From positions 1-37,965 of the forward strand of contig JAJDDZ010000095.1 of NCBI GenBank assembly GCA_029260025.1: a stretch of DNA of 37,965 nucleotides. Direction: 5' to 3'. The stretch's first letter is position 1. Each line of letters begins with the position of its first letter. The translations under genes were made by a program, and so were the position numbers. Shown here piece after piece: positions 1-8,540 of this stretch. Source of the stretch: Phycisphaerae bacterium. GTDB lineage: Bacteria; Planctomycetota; Phycisphaerae; UBA1845. The notes under the pieces were generated by a model. It saw nothing but the letters and a program-made list of their open reading frames with translations. It searched no databases and had not been told where the DNA came from.

Positions 1-1073
1 TCGAGTTTCCCGCTCCCCTTGCTATCAATCGAGTCCACCGTCAGCGCCGACTCCGCCAGCAACTCCTGCTCCGCCGCATCCGGCGCACCGGTTGGCCTCT
101 TCATTTTCCGACCAAAGATCGGACCCGTCGGCGAAATCTCAAACGAGTCACACCGTGGCTGTTCGACCGCGGCATCTTCCACAAGAAAACAAGCACCGTT
201 CGCATGTTTCCAGGCAACATCACCCGTCTCCAGTTTGTCAATCGACGTTATTCGAGCCGAAACGATTCGGTTAAAGAGTTCACTTTGAAATGATGAAAGA
301 TAAAGCTTACGCAAGGTATGGTTCACAGCTCCCCACGCCTTCTTCGCGTTCCCGCCGGTCCGGCCAAACGTCACACAAACACTGGCTTGTTCCGTAAAAC
401 CACGACCAGGCCAAGCTCGCGCCGACGCTTCGTAATCGCCGCGGTCAAACAGATTCCGCGCTTTGCGAATCGCATCATTATCGAATTCATTCGCCCGACC
501 AAGCATAACCTGAATCGCTTCGTCGTAGTCCTCGCGCAGAATCGCCCGACCGATCACGGCGTTGTCACCCCGTACCCCAAACCGCTGTGGCCCAAAATAG
601 TTCGGCGATCCTCTCTGAGAGAGAACATCAACAATCGCGCCAGCTCGATCAAGCCCATCGACGCAGGCATCGCGAATCCGAACAACGAACTTGTTCCCAG
701 CAAGGTGCCCCAGCTTGATCTTGTTCGTGTGCTTCGTGACGTCGAGAACTTCAATCCGGTCCAGCGAGAGCGACCGTACATGCTCAACATCAACGTGCTC
801 AACGCTCAACCACTGCCGAGTGATACCGTGAGCATCCTTAAGACCGGCGTATCCAATGTCGTTAGGATTCTTCCGAAGTCCCTTCGCAATATCGCGATTC
901 GCCCGAAGCGTAGTAAGACCCCGCTTTTCGACCAAGAAATATATGTGCGTTCCTTTTCCACTGGCGAGATACTGCGGAACCTCCTCAACAAGGAAGTCCT
1001 CGTCATATTTTTTAATAACCCCGCCAGTCCCGGCAAGGGCGGCGGTCAGATACGGCAGTGCGGTCACGTTCAT
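1..1073 (-). CDS. truD: tRNA pseudouridine(13) synthase TruD, 3' end beyond window
   Basis: This minus-strand frame is open from the ATG at 1073 to the window edge (about 357 codons, no stop), so the C-terminus is missing. TruD makes pseudouridine at U13 of tRNAs in the cytoplasm. The N-terminal GTGGVIKKYDEDFLVEE matches the family opening. GYAGLKDAHGITRQWLS holds the catalytic Asp (D80, equivalent to D80 of E. coli TruD). SPNYFGPQRFG is the second family signature, and LYLSSFQSELFNRIVSARI matches the helix after the insertion domain. SPTGPIFGRKM is typical of the C-terminal half. No clear ribosome site precedes the ATG. The gene is divergent from the barrel protein at 1270, leaving about 200 bases for both promoters. 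The predicted plus-strand frames across this region are shadows. Identification rests on motif recall; I consider it firm. Confidence 0.95.
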   Translation of the reverse strand, partial: MNVTALPYLTAALAGTGGVIKKYDEDFLVEEVPQYLASGKGTHIYFLVEKRGLTTLRANRDIAKGLRKNPNDIGYAGLKDAHGITRQWLSVEHVDVEHVRSLSLDRIEVLDVTKHTNKIKLGHLAGNKFVVRIRDACVDGLDRAGAIVDVLSQRGSPNYFGPQRFGVRGDNAVIGRAILREDYDEAIQVMLGRANEFDNDAIRKARNLFDRGDYEASARAWPGRGFTEQASVCVTFGRTGGNAKKAWGAVNHTLRKLYLSSFQSELFNRIVSARITSIDKLETGDVAWKHANGACFLVEDAAVEQPRCDSFEISPTGPIFGRKMKRPTGAPDAAEQELLAESALTVDSIDSKGSGKL

Positions 1074-1269
1074 CGCCGAAGTTTATGGAATATGGTGCCA
1101 CTTAACTAGAGATCGTAGGAATACGTCCGAACGCAACGAAAAATGATGCCGAAAGCATATTGACGCCGAGAGATTACTATGTAGCTTGTGCTTCATCGTG
1201 TAGCACCCGCTACATTTCCAGGCCTTGATCGATGGGAAATTGAGATTCTGAACTGAAAGCGAGCATTCG

Positions 1270-2157
1270 ATGAGAAATAGATGGCTAAGACTCATTAAGC
1301 GGCGCACATTGATAGCGTTCACATTATGTTGCCTGTGCACCGGCGTAGAAGCACACAGTCAGGATTCAAGCCCATTCGCAGAATGGCTTCGCCTGACAAC
1401 GACCGAACCGCTGGTAGGCCCACTGGTTACTGATCGCCCGGACTTTACTGAAAGTACGGACGCGATTCCCGCCGGTCATGCACAGGTGGAAGTTGGCTAC
1501 ACTTTTGCAGTCGATCGTGAAGGTAAGACGCGTGTTCGCAGTCAACAAGCGCCCGAGTTTCTCCTGCGATTGGGTGTGGCGAGCAATCTTGAGCTTAGGC
1601 TTGGGTGGGAGGGGTACGATTGGTCAAAAACGCGCGCCCCAACTCAAACCCGTGCGGGCCGAACGGTTGTACGCGAAGGATGGGATCAAGGCGCAAGAGA
1701 CGTTTCAATCGGTATCAAGTACAAGTTTGCTGAGCAAACGGCTGGCGTTCCCCACATGGGAATTATTGCTGCTTTGACCGCTCCCAGCGGCAGCGCAAAC
1801 GTTTCCGGCGGCAAGGTCGAGCCAGAAGTGGTGTTCCTTTGGGGGTTCGACGTGAGCGATGACTTCTCTATCGCCGGGAACGCAGGACTAGGCTTTCCTT
1901 CAGAGGATGGGAATCGGTACGCACAGGGCAAGGCGTCCCTTTCATTCGCCCACACGATCACCGAACGCGTCGGTGCCTACGTAGAGTATTTTGGTCTTTA
2001 TCCAAACACAGAAAACACGGATGCCGCACACAGCATCAACGGTGGCGTAACGTACTTGTTCAATGAGAACTTTCAGTTCGACGCGCGGGTCGGAGCGGGA
2101 CTAAACGAAGAGGCGGATGATTTCTTCGCCGGAGTCGGCTTTTCATTCAGATGGTAA
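1270..2157 (+). CDS. secreted beta-barrel protein, transporter/MetA-like outer-membrane family
   Basis: This 295-residue protein has an N-terminal signal peptide (basic start MRNRWLRLIKRR, hydrophobic stretch, likely cleavage after VEAHS). The mature part opens with VGPLVTDRPDFTEST, a pattern I associate with the 'transporter / phenol-degradation MetA-like' outer-membrane family. It continues as alternating short amphipathic strands (QVEVGYTF, NLELRLGWEGYDW, DVSIGIKYKF, SIAGNAGLGF, RVGAYVEYFGLYP). It ends in GVGFSFRW, with the terminal aromatic residue expected for Bam-dependent insertion. The predicted role is an outer-membrane barrel or channel; the substrate cannot be read. It is followed after 68 bases by a tiny lipoprotein gene. 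Only a weak ribosome site is seen (GAAAGCGAG). Confidence 0.75.
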   Translation: MRNRWLRLIKRRTLIAFTLCCLCTGVEAHSQDSSPFAEWLRLTTTEPLVGPLVTDRPDFTESTDAIPAGHAQVEVGYTFAVDREGKTRVRSQQAPEFLLRLGVASNLELRLGWEGYDWSKTRAPTQTRAGRTVVREGWDQGARDVSIGIKYKFAEQTAGVPHMGIIAALTAPSGSANVSGGKVEPEVVFLWGFDVSDDFSIAGNAGLGFPSEDGNRYAQGKASLSFAHTITERVGAYVEYFGLYPNTENTDAAHSINGGVTYLFNENFQFDARVGAGLNEEADDFFAGVGFSFRW

Positions 2158-2225
2158 ACCCAGTTGTGGCTTGAAAGAGAAAAAAACAACACTTTCAGCT
2201 GAACGACACTGCAGGAGAAACAGAA

Positions 2226-2393
2226 ATGCGACAACTTCATCGTTACTACAAGACCATGCAATTCGTGATGATGGCCGTCCTCACGCTAGCTTGCTGCACG
2301 GGCTGCACCATTGTGGACGCTCTTCTTGATGGCGTTTTTTTGGGGTTCAGCGAAGCAGTTAGCGCGCTCGTTAGCGCAACCCTTGGTGGTTGA
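2226..2393 (+). CDS. 55-residue putative lipoprotein
   Basis: This short frame starts at an ATG about 9 bases after an AGGAG ribosome site (around 2212-2216). The protein begins with basic residues, then MQFVMMAVLTLACCTGCTI, a hydrophobic signal with Cys residues that could serve as a lipobox (TGC). The mature part is only about 30 residues, rich in Ala, Val and Leu (VDALLDGVFLGFSEAVSAL), and could form one amphipathic or membrane helix. No known family is recognised. The good ribosome site and signal-like N-terminus argue it is real. It may be cotranscribed with the barrel protein upstream. Confidence 0.55.
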   Translation: MRQLHRYYKTMQFVMMAVLTLACCTGCTIVDALLDGVFLGFSEAVSALVSATLGG

Positions 2394-2509
2394 CTTCACT
2401 ATACGTGGATGCGTGAGAGCCTCCACTGCGAGAATCATTACTTGAAGATTCGTACACGTTTTGGGCAGCTAGTTGCCCGGAAGCGTCGACCATCATACCA
2501 TCCCGCCCC

Positions 2510-3817
2510 ATGCGTTGGGTTGCGAATGTCATCTACTTGCTCGCGGGAATCGCTTACCTACCGGTTCTCTTGTACGAGATGCTTTTTCTCGGCAAGAACC
2601 GCAGGGGTTGGCGTCAGCGGTTGGGCTTCGTTCCGTTCTTCAATCCGTCGGTGAAACGCATCTGGATTCACGCCGTCTCGCTCGGAGAGATGAACGCAAC
2701 GCAAACGTTGGTCGAGCACCTACGCTTGCGGCTGCCCGATGTCGAACTCGTTTTCTCGACAACAACAGACACCGGTTACGCACGAGGTTTGCAACTCTAC
2801 GGCCAGGCAAATGTTTTTCGCTTCCCTCTCGACCTGAGTTTCATCGTCTCGCGGGCGCTGAAACGAATCAGTCCGTCGTTGCTCGTACTTGTCGAGCAAG
2901 AAGTCTGGTACAATCTGCTGCACGGCGCGAACCGTCGCGGAATACCGGTTGCCATCGTCAACGGTAGACTCACCGAACGCAGCGCCGGAAGACTCGCACT
3001 GCTCGGTGGCGTCACTCATTCGATGTTCTCAAGACTTTCTTGGATCGGAGCGCAAGACGAAGCGATCGCCAATCGCTTCGCCGACCTTGGCGCGTGCAAA
3101 GAGAATATCCAAGTCACCTCCTCTCTGAAATGGGACTCAGCCTCAGTCGTCGATCGAGTGGATGGATCGGATGCGCTGGCGGCCGCACTTGGAATCACCG
3201 GCGAAGCTCCGCTCTGGGTCTGCGGGAGTACCGGCCCCGGCGAAGAGAAAATGATCCTCGATGCCTATTTGTCTCTGCTGGCAGAGAGCGAGGCGTCGGC
3301 TCAAATTCTGCAGCTCGCAATCATCCCCCGAAAACCCGAGCGATTCGATGAAGTCGCCCGTCTTATTCAGGCATCAGGGTTCAACTGCATTCGTCGCAGC
3401 GAACACGGCGATGGGGCAAGACTCTCAAGTAACAGCAATCGGGCCATCATCCTCGGCGACACGATGGGCGAGCTTCGCAAGTTCTACAGTCTTGCCGACA
3501 CCGTATTCGTCGGCAGAACGCTCGTCCCGATGGGGGGATCAGACCCGATGGAAGTCGCAGCCCTGGGTAAACCCATCATCATCGGGCCGCACACTGAGAA
3601 TTTCGCTTTGCCAGTCCAGGCGTTTCGCGAGAAAAACGCCATTCGCGAGATCGAATGCGCTGGCGTGCTCGGTAGTGCGGTCGCTTCGCTGCTCTCGGAC
3701 AAGGTTGCACGAGAAACAATGGGTCAGCAGGCAAGGCGGGTCGTGCTCGATAATCAGGGCGCAACTGCGCGAACAGTGGATGCACTCGTTCGAGTCCTCG
3801 AATCTTCAACACCGTGA
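2510..3817 (+). CDS. waaA: 3-deoxy-D-manno-octulosonic acid (Kdo) transferase
   Basis: This 435-residue GT30 glycosyltransferase transfers Kdo from CMP-Kdo to lipid A precursor at the inner face of the cytoplasmic membrane. A membrane-associating helix occupies residues about 4-27. WIHAVSLGEMNAT carries the conserved Glu (E60) that acts as catalytic base in the family. Next come STTTDTGYARG, then VEQEVWYNLL (matching the E-x-E/D-x-W element). The C-terminal half has VCGSTGPGEE and FVGRTLVPMGGSDPMEVAALGKP, the CMP-Kdo binding signature. Length is normal for the family. Its presence implies a Kdo-containing lipid A outer membrane. No strong ribosome site precedes the ATG. Confidence 0.95.
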   Translation: MRWVANVIYLLAGIAYLPVLLYEMLFLGKNRRGWRQRLGFVPFFNPSVKRIWIHAVSLGEMNATQTLVEHLRLRLPDVELVFSTTTDTGYARGLQLYGQANVFRFPLDLSFIVSRALKRISPSLLVLVEQEVWYNLLHGANRRGIPVAIVNGRLTERSAGRLALLGGVTHSMFSRLSWIGAQDEAIANRFADLGACKENIQVTSSLKWDSASVVDRVDGSDALAAALGITGEAPLWVCGSTGPGEEKMILDAYLSLLAESEASAQILQLAIIPRKPERFDEVARLIQASGFNCIRRSEHGDGARLSSNSNRAIILGDTMGELRKFYSLADTVFVGRTLVPMGGSDPMEVAALGKPIIIGPHTENFALPVQAFREKNAIREIECAGVLGSAVASLLSDKVARETMGQQARRVVLDNQGATARTVDALVRVLESSTP

Positions 3818-3995
3818 ACGACCGGCCGGACTTGTTTCCGGGCAGCCCACTTGCGTTACAATGTTTCATGGCTCTCGACCGAATCGCCATGGATCGACGC
3901 GCAACGGACTAATCAAGAAAACGGACTATTCAAGAAACTGGCACGCGCATTGTTGTGTTTATTGCGATGTCGATGTTAGTAAGGAGTGAATTGCC

Positions 3996-5948
3996 ATGAC
4001 CGATGCCCAGGTTTTTAATCCGCCGGCCTCTTTTTCAAAGCAAGCACACATCTCCACGCTCGACCAGTACCGCGAGATGTATCAGCGATCGATCGACGAC
4101 CCGGATGGATTCTGGGGCGAGATTGCAGAGGGGTTTTATTGGAAAGAAAAGTGGTCTAAAGTTTGCGAGTACGATTTCGAAGGCAAGATTGACATCAAGT
4201 ATTTCATCGGCGGCAAGACCAACATCGCCTACAACGCAATCGATCGACATCTCGATACCCGCGGCGACCAGACCGCGATCATCTGGGAAGGCAACGAGCC
4301 CAGCGAGGACGTGAAGATCACCTACCGCGAGCTACACACGCAGGTCTGCAAATTTGCCAACGTTCTTAAATCGTTCGGAATCAAGAAGGGCGATCGCGTT
4401 TCGATTTACATGCCCATGGTCCCCGAGCTTGCTGTGGCGATGCTTGGTTGTGCTCGAATCGGCGCGGTTCATTCGATCGTTTTCGGTGGGTTTAGTCCCG
4501 ATTCGCTCGCTGACCGCATCGTGGACTCGGAGTGCCAGTTTCTTGTCACAACGGACGGCGTCTTTCGCGGCAAGAAGCCCGTGGACCTCAAGAAAAACGC
4601 GGACGACGCGATGGTTATTGCTGAAATGCAAGGCGTTACGGTCAAGACATGCATCGTCACAAAGAGAGTCGGTGAGGAGCACGTTTCACCAAACATGAAA
4701 CCCGGTCGCGACCACTGGTGGCACGACGTCTTGGAGAAGGCGTCCCCCGACTGCGAGCCTGAGTGGATGGACGCAGAAGACCCGCTTTTTATCCTTTATA
4801 CGTCGGGTTCAACGGGCAAGCCCAAGGGCGTGCTCCATACGACCGGTGGCTACATGGTCTACACGGCCACCACGTTCAAATACATCTTCGACTATCATGA
4901 CGGCGACATCTACTGGTGCACCGCCGACATCGGATGGGTGACGGGTCATTCGTACATCGTCTACGGACCGCTCGTGAGCGGCGCAACGACGCTTATGTTC
5001 GAAGGAATCCCGACGTATCCAGACGCGGGGCGATTTTGGGATGTTGTCGATAAACACAAAGTGAATCAGTTTTACACCGCGCCGACCGCGATTCGTGCGA
5101 TCATGCGCGAGGGCGACGAACCCGTGAAAAAGCGCGACCGATCGAGTTTGCGGCTGCTTGGCACGGTGGGCGAACCGATCAACCCCGAAGCGTGGATGTG
5201 GTATCACCGCGTCGTTGGTGACGAGAGATGCCCGATCGTTGACACTTGGTGGCAGACAGAAACGGGGGGCGTGCTGATTACCCCACTACCCGGCGCGACG
5301 CCGACAAAGCCCGGTTCCGCGACGTTACCGTTTTTTGGAATCAAGCCAATCATTCTCGACGAACAGAATAAACGACTCGAAGGCGCTTGTTCGGGGGCAC
5401 TATTCCTCGCGGAACCTTGGCCCGGGATAATGCGAACCGTTTACGGTCAGCACGAACGTTTCAAGGAAGTCTACTTTTCTCGCAACCCGGGGATGTATTT
5501 CACGGGTGACGGATGTCGTCGAGATGAAGACGGGTATTACTGGATTACCGGGCGGATCGATGACGTGATCAACGTATCGGGTCACCGCATGGGGACAGCC
5601 GAGGTCGAAAGCGCACTCGTATCGCACCCAGCTGTGACTGAGGCTGCGGTCGTGGGTTTTCCTCATGAAATTAAGGGGCAAGGAATCTATGCGTACGTTA
5701 CGCTGGGCATCGGCCATGAGTATACGGATGCCTTGAAGAAGGAACTGGTCCAGCACGTTCGCAAAGAGATAGGCCCCATCGCCGCCCCGGACGAAATCCA
5801 CTGGGCACCGGGACTCCCCAAGACGCGAAGCGGAAAGATCATGCGCCGACTGCTGCGAAAGATCGCGGCGAAAGAAACGAGCGAAATTGGGGATACGTCA
5901 ACGCTTGCGGATCCGTCGGTCGTTGAGAATCTGATTGCGACGCGCTGA
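3996..5948 (+). CDS. acsA: acetate--CoA ligase (AMP-forming)
   Basis: This 650-residue protein is full length for acetyl-CoA synthetase, which converts acetate, ATP and CoA to acetyl-CoA in the cytosol. The N-terminal cap begins around residue 18 ([20 protein letters not shown]). The AMP-binding P-loop [11 protein letters not shown] lies near residues 268-278. WWQTETGG is the acetate/adenylate pocket motif. [20 protein letters not shown] is the hinge region, and [13 protein letters not shown] opens the C-terminal domain. PKTRSGK contains the catalytic Lys (K614), which is the target of reversible acetylation in related enzymes. An AAGGAG ribosome site (3981-3986) sits 9 bases before the ATG. 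No acetylation-system gene is adjacent. Confidence 0.97.
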   Translation: MTDAQVFNPPASFSKQAHISTLDQYREMYQRSIDDPDGFWGEIAEGFYWKEKWSKVCEYDFEGKIDIKYFIGGKTNIAYNAIDRHLDTRGDQTAIIWEGNEPSEDVKITYRELHTQVCKFANVLKSFGIKKGDRVSIYMPMVPELAVAMLGCARIGAVHSIVFGGFSPDSLADRIVDSECQFLVTTDGVFRGKKPVDLKKNADDAMVIAEMQGVTVKTCIVTKRVGEEHVSPNMKPGRDHWWHDVLEKASPDCEPEWMDAEDPLFILYTSGSTGKPKGVLHTTGGYMVYTATTFKYIFDYHDGDIYWCTADIGWVTGHSYIVYGPLVSGATTLMFEGIPTYPDAGRFWDVVDKHKVNQFYTAPTAIRAIMREGDEPVKKRDRSSLRLLGTVGEPINPEAWMWYHRVVGDERCPIVDTWWQTETGGVLITPLPGATPTKPGSATLPFFGIKPIILDEQNKRLEGACSGALFLAEPWPGIMRTVYGQHERFKEVYFSRNPGMYFTGDGCRRDEDGYYWITGRIDDVINVSGHRMGTAEVESALVSHPAVTEAAVVGFPHEIKGQGIYAYVTLGIGHEYTDALKKELVQHVRKEIGPIAAPDEIHWAPGLPKTRSGKIMRRLLRKIAAKETSEIGDTSTLADPSVVENLIATR

Positions 5949-6011
5949 CCTGCAGGCGTCTGCGTGCGCGATCATGAAAATCTCAAGAATGTTCAAATTT
6001 CGGTCGGGAGT

Positions 6012-6647
6012 ATGGTTCTGAGCGATAACGTCGATAACAAGTCAGTGATTCCTGATTCGTCAACGGAAGGTGAAAGTGAGGCACGCCATTGCCTGGACTG
6101 CGGCTATGACCTGCGAGGCCACGACGGAGATCCGATTCGTTGCCCAGAGTGCGGCGGGGAGAATACTCGTGCCGACCTGAGTATAGCGGCCAAACTTACA
6201 ACTAAGGATTTCGAGGAGTTCGAGACAGGCCCGACGTCCGCTATCGCCTGCTTCATTGCGATCCTCGTAGGCCTGTACATAATCTACGCGGGCGGCCTTG
6301 CGTGTGGCCTCGTACTTTTCCTTCCGGCGGCACCCGGCTGGCTCTTCGCTGCGATCGATTTCGGCAAGCGACACGGCTACAAGAATGGCTGGGTGGACAT
6401 ACTCGCTTGGTTTCACTTGACTATTCTTGCGATTGTCTCCGGAATCGTGGGATTCATAGTAGTTGGCGACAACATTCGTGGAGGAACGGGGCTCGGCGAT
6501 TCGATCATCGAAATCGCCATGATGCTTGTGCTACTTGTTCTTCTTCCGAAACTCCCGGAGAAACTGAACCCCTACTCGATTGCGAAATGCAAGCTAGCCG
6601 CCTTCGCGAGGCGATGTGCAGTGGAGAAGAAGAAAGCAGTCGATTGA
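6012..6647 (+). CDS. zinc-ribbon membrane protein of planctomycete type
   Basis: The protein begins with a soluble acidic segment followed by a four-Cys zinc ribbon (CLDCGYDLRG then CPECGG). Three or four hydrophobic segments follow (around AIACFIAILVGLYIIYAGG, LACGLVLFLPAAPGWLFAAI, LTILAIVSGIVGFIVV and IIEIAMMLVLLVLLP), with a basic C-terminus. The 'CxxCGYDLRG' ribbon fused to membrane helices is a recurrent architecture in planctomycetes; the function is not known to me. The start is uncertain: a GTG at 5964 would add 16 residues, and neither start has a well-placed ribosome site. It lies just downstream of acsA and convergent with the acyltransferase gene. Confidence 0.75.
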   Translation: MVLSDNVDNKSVIPDSSTEGESEARHCLDCGYDLRGHDGDPIRCPECGGENTRADLSIAAKLTTKDFEEFETGPTSAIACFIAILVGLYIIYAGGLACGLVLFLPAAPGWLFAAIDFGKRHGYKNGWVDILAWFHLTILAIVSGIVGFIVVGDNIRGGTGLGDSIIEIAMMLVLLVLLPKLPEKLNPYSIAKCKLAAFARRCAVEKKKAVD

Positions 6648-6661
6648 AGCGGGGCGCGGTA

Positions 6662-7438
6662 CTAGCGTGCTTGATTCACCGCGACTTCTCGACCATCGGG
6701 CGCGACGCGCGTGAATTCCGGGAGCATCCAGGCTTGCATGACGGCTTGTTTTTCGATTCCCTTCACGACTCGCGCGGGGACGCCGACGACGGTGGCCATG
6801 GACGGCACGTCGCTAATGACGACAGCGCCCGCGCCGATGACCGCCTCGCAACCAACGCGAAGACATTGGATGACCGTTGACCCGATCCCGACGAATCCGC
6901 CGGACTCGATCACGACGCGGCCAGCGATTCTTGCGCCGGGGCAAACGTGTGAAGCTGTTCCGACGACGGATTCGTGATCGACGATGGACCCTGTATTGAG
7001 AATGACCGAGTCGCCGATTTGGCAGTGAGCGCAAACGAGCGCACCGGCAGCGATGACGGTGTTGCGACCGATCGTTGCGGTCGAGGCGATGTTGGCGCTG
7101 GGATGAATCGCGCTGATGAGTTCGAATCCTTGAACGGAAAGCTGTTCGGCGAAATTCCGCCGTACGCCGTTGTATCCGACCGCGACAATCGCCTGGGTAA
7201 TACCAAGTTCATTCCGAAGACGCGGGAGGTCGTCCGGAGTTCCAAGAACCTCAAGCCCGTCGATGTGGCGGCCAGTCATTTCGCGGTTCGAATCGACAAA
7301 TCCAGCGAGTTCAATGTCGCCCGTCTGCCGCAAAATGTCCAAAACGACTCGCCCGTGTCCGCCGCAGCCTAGAATCACACAGCGGTTATTGTTTGGGTTT
7401 ATCGATGAGTTGTCTGCGGTCGAGTCCATAATTGACAT
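6662..7438 (-). CDS. NeuD/PglD-type sugar O- or N-acyltransferase
   Basis: The N-terminal half is a Rossmann-like sugar-binding domain with CVILGCGGHGRVVLDIL and AGFVDSNREMTG. The C-terminal half is a left-handed beta-helix of hexapeptide repeats (IGRNTVIAAGALVCAHCQIG, ARIAGRVVIESGGFVGIGS). DHESVVGTASHV contains the His expected to act as catalytic base. The ending VVGVPARVVKG is typical of acetyl-CoA-dependent hexapeptide enzymes. The family acetylates sialic or bacillosamine-type sugars during surface glycan synthesis. Two close starts are possible, ATG at 7438 and 7429; a frame extension to 7489 looks spurious. It is divergent from the EpsI-like gene, which suits an envelope polysaccharide role, but the substrate is unknown. 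Confidence 0.88.
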   Translation of the reverse strand: MSIMDSTADNSSINPNNNRCVILGCGGHGRVVLDILRQTGDIELAGFVDSNREMTGRHIDGLEVLGTPDDLPRLRNELGITQAIVAVGYNGVRRNFAEQLSVQGFELISAIHPSANIASTATIGRNTVIAAGALVCAHCQIGDSVILNTGSIVDHESVVGTASHVCPGARIAGRVVIESGGFVGIGSTVIQCLRVGCEAVIGAGAVVISDVPSMATVVGVPARVVKGIEKQAVMQAWMLPEFTRVAPDGREVAVNQAR

Positions 7439-7586
7439 CCGTCTTCGTCGCAACCTAAGATCTGCACACAACTTGCGCGCTCCTCCCATTTATCGGCCGT
7501 AGGCGATGGTGGCTGAATCGAATCGAGCTGAGCCCGGATTCATTGCCTTCATGGGAGAATTAGACGGTAAAAACCGCATCTGGGTC

Positions 7587-7650
7587 GCTTACGGGATGGA
7601 CCGACCCCCGCCCCAATGCCGATTGACTAGTACTGGGGCGAGCCGTAAGC
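7587..7650 (+). other. nested inverted repeats, possible structured RNA or operator
   Basis: An outer perfect 8-bp stem (7587-7594 GCTTACGG with 7643-7650 CCGTAAGC) encloses a perfect 7-bp stem (7609-7615 CGCCCCA with 7634-7640 TGGGGCG). The inner loop is 18 bases; between the stems lie 14 unpaired bases on one side and 2 on the other. The element sits 60 bases upstream of the EpsI-like start. It has no T-run, so it is not an ordinary terminator, and it matches no riboswitch I know. Confidence 0.45.
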
Positions 7651-7711
7651 TTTGGCCACGCGGCTAGGCGGGATGTTTCGACGTAATCCATTGCAAACAA
7701 ACCACTTAGAA

Positions 7712-8476
7712 ATGACAACATCAATCGAAACGCCATCCGCGCGACTCATCACCAAGCCGTTCCTCGTGGCTGTCATCATTCTTGGGGCAGCGGCGGTCCT
7801 CGCAGGTCCCGTGGGAAGTTGGCTTCAGTTTCGCCTCGAAAAATTACAGCTTGCACTGATCAAGCCGCTTGCCGCGATGAATGTCGATGCGATTTACCCG
7901 TATCGCCTGATGGATCGTCAGATGTTGGAGCCGAGCGTCGTTGAGGCTCTAGGAACGACCGAGTATATTCACTGGACGCTCGAGGATACCAACGTCGCGA
8001 AGTCTGATCCTCTTCGACGAGCGACGCTTTTTGTGACGTACTACACCGGCGGGCGTGACCTTGTCCCACATGTTCCGGATGAGTGTATGCTCGGCGCGGG
8101 GTATCAACCTGCTCAAGCTCATGAGAACACGAACCTCCGCTTGTCGGCGCTCATTCCGGAACACCCGACGGTACCAGTTCGGGTGTGTACATTCGTTCGT
8201 ACCGCGATCCACAATCGAACGAAGATGACCGTTGTCTATTCGTTCGCAGTCAACGGCACTTTTGCCGCGACGCGAAACAACGTGCGTCTGTTGACAGCCG
8301 ATCCGCGAAACACGCATGCTTATTTTAGTAAGGTCGAGGTGAGTTTCCCCGGCGCGACGCGCGAACAGAGTGTTTTGGGCGCACAAAAATTGTTAGATAC
8401 GGTGTTGCCGGTCTTACTTCGCGACCACTATCCCGACTTTGAAAAAGCGGAACAGGCAACCAACGAGAAAACATAA
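7712..8476 (+). CDS. exosortase-associated EpsI-family protein
   Basis: This protein has about 254 residues from the ATG at 7712; in-frame upstream ATGs (7652, 7673) lack support. One N-terminal membrane anchor (FLVAVIILGAAAVLAGPVG) is followed by a periplasmic domain. YYTGGRDLVPHVPDECMLGAGY is the EpsI hallmark, with conserved His, Pro and Cys. EpsI proteins accompany exosortases, which process PEP-CTERM-type proteins and couple to exopolysaccharide export. Here no exosortase gene is present within the window. The next gene, 64 bases downstream, is a giant TPR protein, recalling the PrsT-type TPR partner in exosortase loci. The family call rests on the motif; functional coupling is inference. 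Confidence 0.8.
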   Translation: MTTSIETPSARLITKPFLVAVIILGAAAVLAGPVGSWLQFRLEKLQLALIKPLAAMNVDAIYPYRLMDRQMLEPSVVEALGTTEYIHWTLEDTNVAKSDPLRRATLFVTYYTGGRDLVPHVPDECMLGAGYQPAQAHENTNLRLSALIPEHPTVPVRVCTFVRTAIHNRTKMTVVYSFAVNGTFAATRNNVRLLTADPRNTHAYFSKVEVSFPGATREQSVLGAQKLLDTVLPVLLRDHYPDFEKAEQATNEKT

Positions 8477-8540
8477 CAGTTTCGCATGCGACGACTGATT
8501 CGCCGTCAGCGCGAATCATTCGAAGAAGGAATCGAAGATC

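Noticed and set aside
318-1109. Long plus-strand open frame (263 codons) in the first kilobase
   Set aside because: It is the antisense shadow of truD, which is unmistakable on the minus strand over its whole length.
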